25,929 nucleotides of DNA from TH1177 sp042138015 (GCA_042138015.1 JBHIVA010000030.1:1-25929); one strand, 5' to 3'. Positions 16,762 through 25,112 are shown, counted from the first letter of the stretch. The notes: generated by a model from the letters alone, not told the origin. Numbers and translations are program-made.

Positions 16762-17189
16762 AAGTAAAGGTCAATGATAATGAATATGTAATAGAAATTG
16801 AAAATGAAAATGTATTAGTAAATAATACGATGATGAAACTAAAAATACAAGATAACAAAATTAGTTTAGATGACAAAATATTTTATTTAGACTTTATGGA
16901 AGAGGGAGAACCTTCATTATTTATAGTTAATGGATCAAGTTATATTGTTACTAAAGATTTTTCAGAATTTGTAATAAAAAAAGAGATACAGTCTCCAATC
17001 AATGGAAAAATTACTAATTTATTAGTCAATATTAATGAACCGGTAAAAAAAAATCAAACTATTTTAGTCATAGAAGCTATGAAAATGGAAAATCAAATAA
17101 AATCTCAGATTGATGGAGTTATAAAAATAATCTGGGTGAAAAAGAATCAATTAGTAAAAAAAGGAGAAAAACTGGTAACATTTCTTTGA
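16749..17189 (+). CDS. Biotin carboxyl carrier protein
   Basis: The carrier subunit on which biotin swings between the carboxylase and carboxyltransferase sites. I take the start as ATG at 16749 (146 residues, MVNLKVKVND); a TTG two codons upstream at 16743 is possible. The C-terminal biotinyl domain begins near IQSPINGKI, and the biotinylated Lys (112 from the ATG) lies in EAMKMENQ, the classic motif. A less conserved N-terminal part of about 75 residues, rich in acidic residues and beta strands, probably contacts the other subunits. It overlaps the 3' end of the biotin carboxylase gene by 13 bases, which shows translational coupling. Confidence 0.93.
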   Translation: MVNLKVKVNDNEYVIEIENENVLVNNTMMKLKIQDNKISLDDKIFYLDFMEEGEPSLFIVNGSSYIVTKDFSEFVIKKEIQSPINGKITNLLVNINEPVKKNQTILVIEAMKMENQIKSQIDGVIKIIWVKKNQLVKKGEKLVTFL

Positions 17190-18521
17190 GTCTATGTATA
17201 TAGACATATTTTTCGATAATACATATTCATGATAAATCCTTCTTAAAATGAGCATCGTTTTAGAGTTGTTCTAGATTGACATTATTTTTTCAAAATTATA
17301 TTAGACTGTATAGCAAAAAAACATCCAGTGGTTATTATTCTTAGAGTATAAAAATTAAAAGAGAGAAACTAAAATGATCACAAAGACAGAATTTAAAGTA
17401 TTAATAAATTCAATGACATATCCCCAATAAAAAGGCGGAGTGGGAAAATAATACCTAATCTAATAAAAGGATACAAAATTAAGGAATATCCTTTCATACC
17501 TTTGATATAGGATTTTTCAGAATTTGAAAATATAAACTTAAAAATCCTGTAAAAAAGAAAAACCAGAAGTATTCACAAAAAGTTTGAAATTAATAGAAAA
17601 AATTATGATTCATATAAAATGAATGTAAAGAATTTTAAAATTAAATTGAAACGGTCATAAATAACTTTAGAACATTATCATTTATAAAAAACAAAAAAGC
17701 ATGAAATATCAACAAGGCAAATACGAATCCTTATAGATTTGAATTTATATTCAAGACTAAATTTAAGTATTTTATTAAATGAATTTCATTGTAAAAGTTC
17801 AGTAAAATTAAATAAAACTAAATATTATTTTTTTAAATTTATTATAATTAATTGTCTAGAATGATATTATATTTTTTTAGTAGCAATAAAACTGTATAAT
17901 TCTATCAAATTAGAAAAGAGATATTAATATAGTAAATTAAAGAGATATATTTACAAACTGAAATTTCAATTCATGTAATCACAGAATGTTATATCTAAAG
18001 AGAAGAATACTTTAATGATCGCCATACCATAATACAAACATATTTAAAATTTAACTGATCTACCATTCTTTACATTCAGACGAAGCTACCTCTGTATGAT
18101 TTTGTTCCAAATAAAAATAATACACTAACAAATAATGGATAAGAATTATCACGAAACAATAGGACTATTGATATTAAATTATTTATCAATTTTATTCATT
18201 TATTTATTTAGTTAGAATTGATATTGGTATTACCTAATCAATATTGAAGATTTTTTATGTTAATTGCATTACGAATTTATCAAAAAAATAAAAATATTGG
18301 TAAAACTTTTAAATTTCAAAGTAATGCAAAGTACACAATATTTTTTTAATTTAGTATTTCTTCTTCAGTATTTAATTGTCATTAATAATGACTTATAATG
18401 TTAATAAAATTCTCATTAAGATAAAACATATTCTATTTATTATTTTTGTTTATCAAGGCGAATTATTAGATTTAACTAATAGTAATCTAACTTTCTTATA
18501 TGCAAAAATGGAGTTTTAACC
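17190..18521. other. Long gene-poor region
   Basis: More than 1.3 kb without a credible intact gene. The only protein-like traces lie at 17374-17622. The rest is AT-rich with no recognised RNA or repeat. A TATA-like box CTTATATGC at 18495-18503 belongs to the next gene. Confidence 0.5.
17374..17622 (+). pseudogene. Possible decayed ParA/MinD-like P-loop gene
   Basis: An ATG at 17374 opens 18 codons (MITKTEFKVLINSMTYPQ) and hits TAA. In the same frame directly after it comes KGGVGK (17431-17448), the deviant Walker A signature of ParA/MinD/ArsA ATPases, and then another stop. Beyond a frame change a possible NLIKGYK follows, and back in the first frame KPEVFTKSLKLIEKIMIHIK is open at 17560-17619. 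The G-rich codons of KGGVGK stand out in this AT-rich spacer. Several lesions would be needed to explain it, so this is a tentative relic. Confidence 0.3.
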
Positions 18522-18902
18522 ATGAATGAAATTACAGCTTTGAAACAGATTTGTTCAAGAATAATAAATAAAAATAAAAAAATAATTTTTGTAGGAATAA
18601 TTACTGCTAAGGCAAAACTAATCACGGGAGCCAGTAAGGATGGATTTAGAAATCTAATCATCCCATCCAAGATAAGGAAATATCAATCATGGTACGAAAT
18701 AATTGCATTTATTAATAATTGTGATTTGAACAAGATATGGCGTATGAGAGAGGTTATATATGTAACCTTAGAAAACTCTGAATCAATTTTGGTAATAATG
18801 CCATTAACTATTGATAAAAAGTTTGTAGTTTTTCTTATAAATAATAAAGAAAATAATGATTTGGTACCTACCATAGAGAAAATATTATATGAATTATGTT
18901 AA
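18522..18902 (+). CDS. DUF6659-like (roadblock-like) protein
   Basis: A 126-residue soluble protein. The order of elements (helix ALKQICSRIINKNKKI, strand IIFVGIITAKAKLITG, then a helical middle with WRMREVIYVTLE and strand pair ESILVIMPLTIDKKFVVFLIN, and a final helix PTIEKILYEL) matches proteins of the DUF6659 type that, to my recollection, are abundant in Nitrososphaeria. They look like roadblock/longin-type small sensor domains. The identification is from memory of the pattern and is moderate. The molecular role is unknown. ATG at 18522 lies about 23 bases after a TATA-like CTTATATGC. The gene converges with the nicotinamidase gene. Confidence 0.6.
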   Translation: MNEITALKQICSRIINKNKKIIFVGIITAKAKLITGASKDGFRNLIIPSKIRKYQSWYEIIAFINNCDLNKIWRMREVIYVTLENSESILVIMPLTIDKKFVVFLINNKENNDLVPTIEKILYELC

Positions 18903-19026
18903 CACCAAATATTTTGAAGAGAATTCGGTTTAGAATGTAAGATACAAGATTATGGAAAAAATGAATGTCTAACAAATTAATAATATAATTTGGATAAATA
19001 TAATTTGAATAAAATTTATTCTCGAG

Positions 19027-19587
19027 TCACTTTTTCAAATCCTCTAGAATTTTATTTATTTTTTGAACTTTTATTGAATAATTATCTTTCATGTAATCGA
19101 TACCTCCTTTATGTTTTTGAGGATTAGCAGAACAAATAGCATTTTCTGCAAGAATAATATCATAGCCCTGGAGAAATGCATCATAAACTGTATGTTTAAT
19201 ACAAATATCGGTATGTATACCTGTTAGGATTATCTCTTCAACCCCTTTTCCATTATAAAGGCTATCAAGTGTTTTTTTCAGATTAGTGTTATGAAAGGAA
19301 CTATACGTATTTTTCAAAATAACATGATCCTGAGATTGTGGTTGTAGCTCTTTTATAACTTGAGATCCTTTCGTTCCCTTCATCGCGTGTGGACCCCATA
19401 TTTTTAATTCTCTATCAGATAAGATATGGGAATCATTACAATAAATAATAGGTATTCTATATTCTCTTGCAGAGTCAATTAATAACTTTATATTTGGAAT
19501 GATTTTGTGTATTTTAGGAAATCCTAATTCCCCATAAACAAAATCGTTTAACATATCTATAACCAATACAGCATATCGTTTACTCAA
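19027..19587 (-). CDS. pncA: Nicotinamidase (isochorismatase-fold hydrolase)
   Basis: A 186-residue cysteine hydrolase of the isochorismatase fold. The catalytic triad is visible as Asp11 (VIDMLNDF), Lys92 (VILKNTYSSF) and Cys129 (GIHTDICIKHT). Likely metal ligands are Asp52 and His54 (NDSH) and His67 in WGPHAMKGTKG, a stretch characteristic of nicotinamidases. The expected reaction is nicotinamide to nicotinate and ammonia. The next gene upstream on the same strand encodes the enzyme that uses nicotinate, which strongly supports this substrate. The start is TTG at 19587, giving the normal N-terminus; AATTTAAGG (19609-19617, minus strand CCTTAAATT) is centred about 26 bases upstream. The 154-base gap to the upstream gene leaves room for a separate promoter. 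Confidence 0.88.
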   Translation of the reverse strand: MSKRYAVLVIDMLNDFVYGELGFPKIHKIIPNIKLLIDSAREYRIPIIYCNDSHILSDRELKIWGPHAMKGTKGSQVIKELQPQSQDHVILKNTYSSFHNTNLKKTLDSLYNGKGVEEIILTGIHTDICIKHTVYDAFLQGYDIILAENAICSANPQKHKGGIDYMKDNYSIKVQKINKILEDLKK

Positions 19588-19741
19588 ACAAATCCAATGT
19601 TTTTATACAATTTAAGGTATTTAGATGTTCTATATTATAGGGTTTAAATATTTGGTTATCATGCTGATATCAGAATTCTATTTTAGATTTTATTAAGTTT
19701 AATTCCGTATTTCGGTTTTTTAAAATAATGTTTTAGATTCA

Positions 19742-21121
19742 CTAAAAATTTCCTTGCAAAGATCGTGTAATCTTTTGTAATTCATTGCTTATATAGACGG
19801 GAAATTTATTTACTGTATCACCGAGATCTTTGAACTGTATAGGTAAAATACGCATCTGTTGTTGGTAATATTCATTTATCTCTTTCAGATTTGGGAGATT
19901 TTTTATCGTGGGTAAACCCTCTTTTATAAATTGTCTTAAAAGAGGTTCCCCCATTTTTATTTGTTCATGTCCCAAAGCTATAATATCTTTTTTAATTTCC
20001 TTGTGTTGAATAATACGATAAATCTGTTTAGGTCCTGGAAAGGAGATTTTATTTACTGATTTTTTCATTTTGTATATCATTTCATATTTATCTTTTACGA
20101 TACCTTGTTTTTTAATAGCAACTAATTTATATACTCCATTTAACGCGGGATCGTCTCTAGAGGTTACCAACTCAGTTCCTATTCCAAAATGGTCTATAGG
20201 AATTTTTTTATCAAGCAATTTTTTAATAATATATTCATTGATATCTCCACTTACCATAATTTTGGTTTCGTTATAACCATTTCTATCTAGAATCTTTCTT
20301 ATTCTTTTACAAATAGAAAATAAATTTCCACTATCAATTCTTACACCAGAACATTTTATTTCATTTTTTATAACATTTTTTATTGCTTTCAAAGAATCAT
20401 AGGTATCAATCAATAAAAAACCATTAGGAAAAATTGATACAAATTTTCTAAATGCCTCGATTTCATCATCAAAACTCAATACAAATGAATGTGCCATAGT
20501 TCCACTCATTGGAATCCCAAAGTGGAAAGAAGCAAGAGTATTAGAGGTACTTTTACATCCAGCGATATAACTAGCTCTACTGGCATACAAGGCTGCTGAT
20601 GGACTATGCGCACGTCTAAAGCCAAATTCTACAACTGATTTATTTCCCGCAGCGTTCACTATCCTAGAGGCTTTTGAGGCGATAAGTGTCTGAAAATTCA
20701 TCATGGAAAGTATATATGTTTCGACAATTTGGGATTGAATTATTGGAGCTTCAATTCTTAAAATTGGTTCGTTGGGAAAAATAACTGTTCCCTCAGGCAC
20801 TGCCCATAAGTTACCTGTAAACCTAATATTTCTTAAATAGTTTAGAAATTTCTGATTATTTTTAAATTGATCGTATTTTTTAAGAAAATCAATTTGATCT
20901 GGACTAAATTTTAGATTTACTAAATATGATATTATTTGTTCTAGTCCTGCAATTATCAAATAGTTTCTATGCCTGGGAAATTTTCTGACAAACATCTCAA
21001 AAATTCCAATAACATCTTTCATTTCACATTTAAAATATGCTAATGCCATTGTTAATTCATAAAAATCAGTAGCTAAACCAAGATCTTCATTGTCATTTAA
21101 AGGTAATCTAGTCACAGGCAA
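19742..21121 (-). CDS. pncB: Nicotinate phosphoribosyltransferase
   Basis: A 459-residue enzyme that joins nicotinate to PRPP with ATP, giving nicotinate mononucleotide for NAD synthesis. The N-terminus LGLATDFYELTMALAYF (14-30) is the standard opening. EFGFRRAHSPSAALYASRAS (165-184) carries the substrate-binding Arg residues, SGTMAHSFV (206-214) holds His211 at the place of the phosphorylated His, and VRIDSGNL near 280 and VSGDINEY near 293 fit the phosphate-binding strands. Length fits the family. With the nicotinamidase downstream it forms a nicotinamide salvage pair. The start is TTG at 21121 (MPVTRLPLNDNEDLGLATDF); I see no nearby ATG that fits better. Confidence 0.94.
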   Translation of the reverse strand: MPVTRLPLNDNEDLGLATDFYELTMALAYFKCEMKDVIGIFEMFVRKFPRHRNYLIIAGLEQIISYLVNLKFSPDQIDFLKKYDQFKNNQKFLNYLRNIRFTGNLWAVPEGTVIFPNEPILRIEAPIIQSQIVETYILSMMNFQTLIASKASRIVNAAGNKSVVEFGFRRAHSPSAALYASRASYIAGCKSTSNTLASFHFGIPMSGTMAHSFVLSFDDEIEAFRKFVSIFPNGFLLIDTYDSLKAIKNVIKNEIKCSGVRIDSGNLFSICKRIRKILDRNGYNETKIMVSGDINEYIIKKLLDKKIPIDHFGIGTELVTSRDDPALNGVYKLVAIKKQGIVKDKYEMIYKMKKSVNKISFPGPKQIYRIIQHKEIKKDIIALGHEQIKMGEPLLRQFIKEGLPTIKNLPNLKEINEYYQQQMRILPIQFKDLGDTVNKFPVYISNELQKITRSLQGNF

Positions 21122-21236
21122 TTTATAATAATATTACAAATTAATAAAGTTAGAAATACTTACCTAACTTTACTAAATTAAAAATAAATATTTGGTGGTG
21201 ATATACATTAAAAATTAAAAAAAATTGAGATCAGAA

Positions 21237-22310
21237 TTATATGCTACTAAGTATTCTGTCTAAAGCTTTTACGATATCTGTTTTGGTTATTATTCCCACC
21301 AATTTATCGTTGTAATTAATAATAGGTAAGCCACTAATTCTATTTCGTATCATGATCTTAGCTGCTTCTGCTAGATCGACTTTATCCATGATCGCTATAG
21401 GATAGTTCATTACATCCTTTGCTAGTAATAGGGAATTTATTCGCGAAGGAATATATCTTTGCCTCTGTAAAGTTGGTTGTTTCAGTTGTATACCACCCAT
21501 ATCCTTCTGTTGGATTAGAAAACTGATTGGCAATAAATCACGCGTTGTTACTATTCCAACTGGTTTAGACTTTTCTACTACAATAATCCTTGAGATATTA
21601 TGAATATTCATTAATAACAGTATCATATGTAGATTTTCATCAGGATCAACAGTCTGAACTTTTGTAGTCATCCATTCTCGTGAATTATATTTATTAGAAT
21701 AATGATATCCGTATAACTCTACCAAGTCACTTTTTGTAATAATTCCTTTTTGTGTTCCCTCTTCATCTACCAATATTAACGAGCTAAAATTATTTTTTAA
21801 CATTAATGAAGTACAATTTTTTAATTCAGATTTTACATCTATTGTTATTAGATTTCTATTCATCACTTCCTCAATTCCAACCTCTGAAAGTTTTTTTTCC
21901 GTAAAAGTTTCGTAAATATACTTAGAAATGTCTTTTTCTGTTATGATGCCAATAGGTTTCTTGTTTTCAGATATTATTATTCTACTTATATTGTATTTCA
22001 ACATGAAATTCCTGGCATCCAAAAGTGAGTTATTAGGACTTAAAAAAATTATATCCCTGCTAAGATCATAGGCATCGAGTAAAAACCTGTTATCAGAATT
22101 TAAATCTTGTAGCAAATTTTTTCCCTTATCTGTGAGGATATATTCTCTATTTGACATATAATTTCGCAATAAACCTTTATCTACCAATTCAGCAGTATAC
22201 CTTCTTACTTGTTGATGAGAAATAGACAATTTTTCCTGAATTTTTTTATTTGATATCCCATTTTTCGCAAGTTTTAACAGGTCAATAAAAACCTCATTTT
22301 GGCCAACCAA
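21237..22310 (-). CDS. Helix-turn-helix regulator with four CBS motifs
   Basis: A 357-residue protein. Residues 1-70 form a winged HTH: IQEKLSISHQQVRRYTAELVDKG (24-46) is the helix-turn-helix and YILTDKGKNLL (57-67) the wing and following helix. Four CBS motifs follow: about 84-135 (SLLDARNFML to GIITEKDISK), 146-200 (VMNRNLITI to GIITKSDLVEL), 213-262 (MTTKVQTVDPDEN to GIVTTRDLLPI) and 298-352 (KDVMNYPIAIM to GIITKTDIVKAL). All four retain the G-I-[IV]-T-x-x-D strand-helix signature, so two intact ligand-binding pairs are likely. It should bind DNA in response to an adenine-type ligand (AMP, ATP, NAD-related or SAM; not readable here). It lies 115 bases from the NAD salvage gene on the same strand. 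The start is TTG at 22310. Confidence 0.88.
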   Translation of the reverse strand: MVGQNEVFIDLLKLAKNGISNKKIQEKLSISHQQVRRYTAELVDKGLLRNYMSNREYILTDKGKNLLQDLNSDNRFLLDAYDLSRDIIFLSPNNSLLDARNFMLKYNISRIIISENKKPIGIITEKDISKYIYETFTEKKLSEVGIEEVMNRNLITIDVKSELKNCTSLMLKNNFSSLILVDEEGTQKGIITKSDLVELYGYHYSNKYNSREWMTTKVQTVDPDENLHMILLLMNIHNISRIIVVEKSKPVGIVTTRDLLPISFLIQQKDMGGIQLKQPTLQRQRYIPSRINSLLLAKDVMNYPIAIMDKVDLAEAAKIMIRNRISGLPIINYNDKLVGIITKTDIVKALDRILSSI

Positions 22311-22445
22311 TTCTATTCTTTTTTTAATTATTTTCCATCACACATTAAATGAAAAAAGATATTATAAAAAGAATAGGTTTTATTGGCATTATACTGCAAT
22401 CACATAAGTTGATTATATAAAATTAAAAAAAGGAATATGGAATAA

Positions 22446-22964
22446 TTATTTTATTTTTACATCTACTGGTGTATTGTCTTTTTGTTTCTTTGGTTCTTTT
22501 TTTGGAATTGTAATATGTAATACTCCATTTTTCATGGCAGCCTCTGCATTAGATGGTATTACTTCTTCTGGAAATGGAATTTCTCTCTCAAACGATTTAT
22601 AAGATCTTTCATTATGAATGTAGTTTCCTTTTTTCTCTTCGCTTTTTTCTTCTTGTTCTCCAGATACTTTAATTGAATTTATCTTCGCGTCAATTTTTAT
22701 TTTTTCTTTATCTATTCCAGGAATTTCTAAAGAAATTTCATATTTATCTCCTTTATCTTCAAGATCACATAAAGGAAGTCTTATATCCATGTCTTCATAT
22801 CCTCTAATGCCAAACTGAGGTACCCGCCAATCCCAAATAGATTTTTGCCATGGCGAAAAAATATCCTCGACCTCATGTCTAAAATTTTCTAAGATGTTAT
22901 CCATCCTTGTAGAAAACAAACTATCCTCTCTGGGTTTTTTCGCTATTGATTTGGGTTTATCCAT
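22446..22964 (-). CDS. Small heat shock protein, Hsp20/alpha-crystallin family
   Basis: A 172-residue ATP-independent chaperone. A variable N-terminal arm (1-60, with the Trp-rich PWQKSIWDWRVPQFG) precedes the alpha-crystallin domain (about 63-153): LCDLEDKGDKYEISLEIPG, KIKIDAKINSIKVSG and the hallmark AAMKNGVLHITIPK at its end. The C-terminal tail is short and Lys-rich (PKKQKDNTPVDVKIK), with VDVKI near the end in place of a clear I-x-I anchor. It holds unfolding proteins in oligomers in the cytoplasm. ATG at 22964 is backed by a TATA-like region about 25 bases upstream and an inverted repeat beyond it, which may be the heat or stress control site. Confidence 0.94.
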   Translation of the reverse strand: MDKPKSIAKKPREDSLFSTRMDNILENFRHEVEDIFSPWQKSIWDWRVPQFGIRGYEDMDIRLPLCDLEDKGDKYEISLEIPGIDKEKIKIDAKINSIKVSGEQEEKSEEKKGNYIHNERSYKSFEREIPFPEEVIPSNAEAAMKNGVLHITIPKKEPKKQKDNTPVDVKIK

Positions 22965-22981
22965 ATTTGTTATTAACCGAT

Positions 22982-22997
22982 TTTATATTTATTTTAT
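22982..22997 (-). promoter_or_regulatory. TATA region of the Hsp20 gene
   Basis: On the minus strand TATAAAATAAATATAA, centred about 25 bases before the ATG at 22964. It predicts a leaderless transcript. Confidence 0.5.
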
Positions 22998-23009
22998 ACG
23001 AATTCATTG

Positions 23010-23024
23010 TATTGCAAAGCAATA
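23010..23024. promoter_or_regulatory. TTGC/GCAA inverted repeat upstream of the Hsp20 promoter
   Basis: TATTGC-AAA-GCAATA, perfect 6-base arms, about 13 bases upstream of the Hsp20 TATA region. The position suits an activator or an upstream regulator site. Compare the related element at 24318-24333. Confidence 0.4.
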
Positions 23025-23476
23025 GTTATATTCCAGAAAAAACCTATCAGTGTAATATTATTAAAATTTGAATTGTTGTCAAATAACTAATTAAATTAAA
23101 AAGATTATCTCAATATGCAAAAGTAAGATTTTATTATTTTTTATGTTAATAAATTTAATTTTAGTGATATATTTCCCAAATACAATTAAGTTCAATAATC
23201 AGGTTCCAAAAGGATTTATTTTATTTTTAGAGTTTTATTTCATAAATTAATTTCACTGTAGATTAACATATTTACAGTATTTCTTCATTCGTCTTCGATA
23301 AAACTAAGATTAATATTAATAAAACTGACCATTTTTAAGTTGTAGATTCTTGTAAGTTTTGTGTCATGAAAGAAATTGTTACTAATAATTTAATCACTTA
23401 TTTAAAAATTTAATGACTTTGTGTATTTTTATTTCGTATTGGCGATTATTGACATTATTTCTTTAAACTAACATAA

Positions 23477-23626
23477 CAACAAAATTCTTTTAAATTACAG
23501 TTTATTTTATGCGGGACTAAGATCTACCAGCAAGAAGTTTTAATTACTAGTCTTTTTGAAGCAATCATACCAGGTACAAAGGACACCGATATTTACGATC
23601 TGATTAAACTATTTTACACTTTCTAG
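23477..23626 (+). pseudogene. Short protein-like remnant, unidentified
   Basis: A stop-free stretch of 49 codons (23477-23623, then TAG TAG) with no ATG, GTG or TTG start in the part that looks coding. The end reads QQEVLITSLFEAIIPGTKDT then DIYDLIKLFYTF, which has amphipathic-helix character and less AT-rich codons than its surroundings. EAIIPG weakly recalls the start of gluconate 2-dehydrogenase subunit 3-type proteins, but I would not name it. It may be the middle of a decayed gene. Confidence 0.25.
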
Positions 23627-23728
23627 TAGCACCTTAAAACAATATATGAACGATATTTGTATAAAGGTAGCAGGTCGTAATAAAATTTTAATCTCGATCT
23701 TTCTAAATTGTAGTCTGTAATTTACTGA

Positions 23729-24274
23729 TTAGAATGGAATATAATCATGTGACCATATCTCATTGACTTTGCTAACAAAAGATTCGTCATAAAGGGGGTA
23801 CTCATTGGTTACAAGTATTGGTGACTGGTTTATTACTTGTGATATAAATTTAATAACATCAGTAAAAGAGACAATACCTACTATTCTGTTTTCGCTACCC
23901 ATAACAGGAAGTCTTTTAATCTTTTTCATAGCCATAAATTCTATAGAGTCTCTTAAAGAGTTGTTAGAATTGATAGTTATTAGTGGTTTACTAGCTATTT
24001 CTGATGCAATACTATGTTTTAATACATCTCCTGTACCTAAAAATCTAACTATATCTCGTTCTGTGATTATTCCAGCATTAAACAATAAATTATCATGATC
24101 TCTCTTGAAATAAATAGGACCACTTTCATCAAATAAATCATTCTCTACTATAATGATACTTCCTATTTTTTTTTCATACATTTTTTTGCATATCTCTTGT
24201 AAATTTTGATTAAAAGGTTGAATTTCTACATTTTTTGACATTATGGTAGTAACGGGAGTTTGTTCTAAACTCAT
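23729..24274 (-). CDS. CBS-pair protein with an insert in the first motif
   Basis: A 181-residue protein made of one CBS pair. CBS1 covers about 8-80 (VTTIMSKNVEIQPFNQN to GIITERDIVRFLG) with a loop of about 20 residues at 45-66 (NDLFDESGPIYFKRDHDN) between its strands. CBS2 covers about 86-145 (KHSIASEIASKPLITI to GIVSFTDVIKFI). A tail of about 35 residues ends in NEIWSHDYIPF. The GIITERD and GIVSFTD segments fit the ligand-binding strands, so it probably binds an adenine nucleotide and acts as a stand-alone sensor. ATG at 24274 is preceded by a TATA-like box and an inverted repeat. It diverges from the RHH protein gene at 24480. Confidence 0.88.
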   Translation of the reverse strand: MSLEQTPVTTIMSKNVEIQPFNQNLQEICKKMYEKKIGSIIIVENDLFDESGPIYFKRDHDNLLFNAGIITERDIVRFLGTGDVLKHSIASEIASKPLITINSNNSLRDSIEFMAMKKIKRLPVMGSENRIVGIVSFTDVIKFISQVINQSPILVTNEYPLYDESFVSKVNEIWSHDYIPF

Positions 24275-24290
24275 AGTAGAATTATTAATG

Positions 24291-24304
24291 TTAGAATATA
24301 AGAC
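24291..24304 (-). promoter_or_regulatory. TATA-like box of the CBS-pair gene
   Basis: On the minus strand GTCTTATATTCTAA, centred about 24 bases before the ATG at 24274, predicting a leaderless message. Confidence 0.5.
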
Positions 24305-24317
24305 TTTTATGATTTCT

Positions 24318-24333
24318 TTGCATTAAAATGCAA
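24318..24333. promoter_or_regulatory. TTGCATT/AATGCAA inverted repeat upstream of the CBS-pair promoter
   Basis: TTGCATT-AA-AATGCAA, perfect 7-base arms with a 2-base centre, about 14 bases upstream of the TATA-like box of the gene at 24274 and in the divergent spacer with the RHH gene. It could be a dimer site for the RHH or HTH-CBS protein nearby; this is inference. Confidence 0.45.
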
Positions 24334-24447
24334 CCATTTCCTATTTTCTGGCATAATAGTATCTAGTTTTTGAGAATATCATAATTTGTAACGAACTAGT
24401 AGTATATTCTTTGTGATAAAGTAATCACAATAGCCTTTATCAATACG

Positions 24448-24457
24448 TTTTTAAATC
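24448..24457 (+). promoter_or_regulatory. TATA box of the RHH-protein gene
   Basis: TTTTTAAATC centred about 27 bases before the ATG at 24480, which supports that start and a leaderless transcript. Confidence 0.55.
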
Positions 24458-24479
24458 TTGAATCGATAATCCATTATAG

Positions 24480-25085
24480 ATGCGAGATTCTTACTACGCA
24501 GATTCTCTACAGAAATCGAAGAAAAAAAAAACTAAATGTATAACATTTAGACTTGATGAAGGAGTTGTAACAGAATTAACAAAAGAATCAGACCAAAAAG
24601 AAATCTCACTAAATGTTCTAGTCAATCAAATTCTTAAAAGATATGCTGAATGGGACAAATATGAAAATAAGATTGGAGTAATTCCTGTACCACGAGTTAT
24701 GATGACCAAACTAATTGACAAATCATTAAGAATTGCTAAAGATTCAGGGATAAATAATATAGAAGAAATAAAGAAGGAAATAATTACAGAAGCTGTAGAA
24801 ATCGCTTATTCATCTTTGAAAGAATCAGTATTATTTATGCGAAGTGATTTTAACCTATTTAGCGTTTTATATATCTTAGAAGAATATATGAAAGTGTGTG
24901 GTTTAAATTCTGAACATAAATTTGATAATGGAAGAAGACATGTTTTTACTCTTCAACATGACATGGGTGAAAATTGGTCGATATTTTCAAAAGAATTATT
25001 AGAAAAAATTTTTATAAATTTAGCTCAAGTAAAAACTAATATCACTTACACCAATAATACAGTAATAGCAGAAGTAATGTTATAA
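24480..25085 (+). CDS. Ribbon-helix-helix protein with unknown C-terminal domain
   Basis: A 201-residue protein. After a Lys-rich arm (KSKKKKTK, 12-19) there is an RHH-type segment: strand CITFRLDEGVVTEL (20-33), helix-turn-helix with EISLNVLVNQILKRYAEW (41-58). This should bind DNA as a dimer. The remaining 140 residues form a separate domain of helices (about 72-140) and an end section HVFTLQHDMGENWSIFSKELLEK (154-176) with closing strands NITYTNNTVIAEV. I have the impression that the HDMGxxWS ending recurs in Nitrososphaeria proteins but cannot name the family. It may be a ligand- or protein-binding sensor joined to a DNA-binding head. The gene diverges from the CBS-pair gene and is followed 62 bases later by the broken NTF2-like gene. 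Confidence 0.75.
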   Translation: MRDSYYADSLQKSKKKKTKCITFRLDEGVVTELTKESDQKEISLNVLVNQILKRYAEWDKYENKIGVIPVPRVMMTKLIDKSLRIAKDSGINNIEEIKKEIITEAVEIAYSSLKESVLFMRSDFNLFSVLYILEEYMKVCGLNSEHKFDNGRRHVFTLQHDMGENWSIFSKELLEKIFINLAQVKTNITYTNNTVIAEVML

Positions 25086-25104
25086 AAAATGATTGCATTG
25101 CATA

Positions 25105-25112
25105 CTTATAAG
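25105..25112 (+). promoter_or_regulatory. TATA-like box of the NTF2-like gene
   Basis: CTTATAAG, centred about 39 bases before the ATG at 25148, giving a predicted leader of roughly a dozen bases. The tract ATTGCATTGCAT just upstream (25092-25103) resembles the TTGC elements near the Hsp20 and CBS promoters. Confidence 0.4.

Larger units (their letters stand above)
22965..23728. other. Long spacer upstream of Hsp20, with control elements
   Basis: Holds the Hsp20 TATA region (22982-22997), an inverted repeat (23010-23024) and a short open stretch at 23477-23626 that looks protein-like. Otherwise AT-rich with no recognised gene. Confidence 0.5.

Noticed and set aside
18476..18874. Two antisense frames over the DUF6659-like gene
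   Set aside because: Composition is shadow-like and the sense gene has a better promoter and start. A convergent pair here is not needed.
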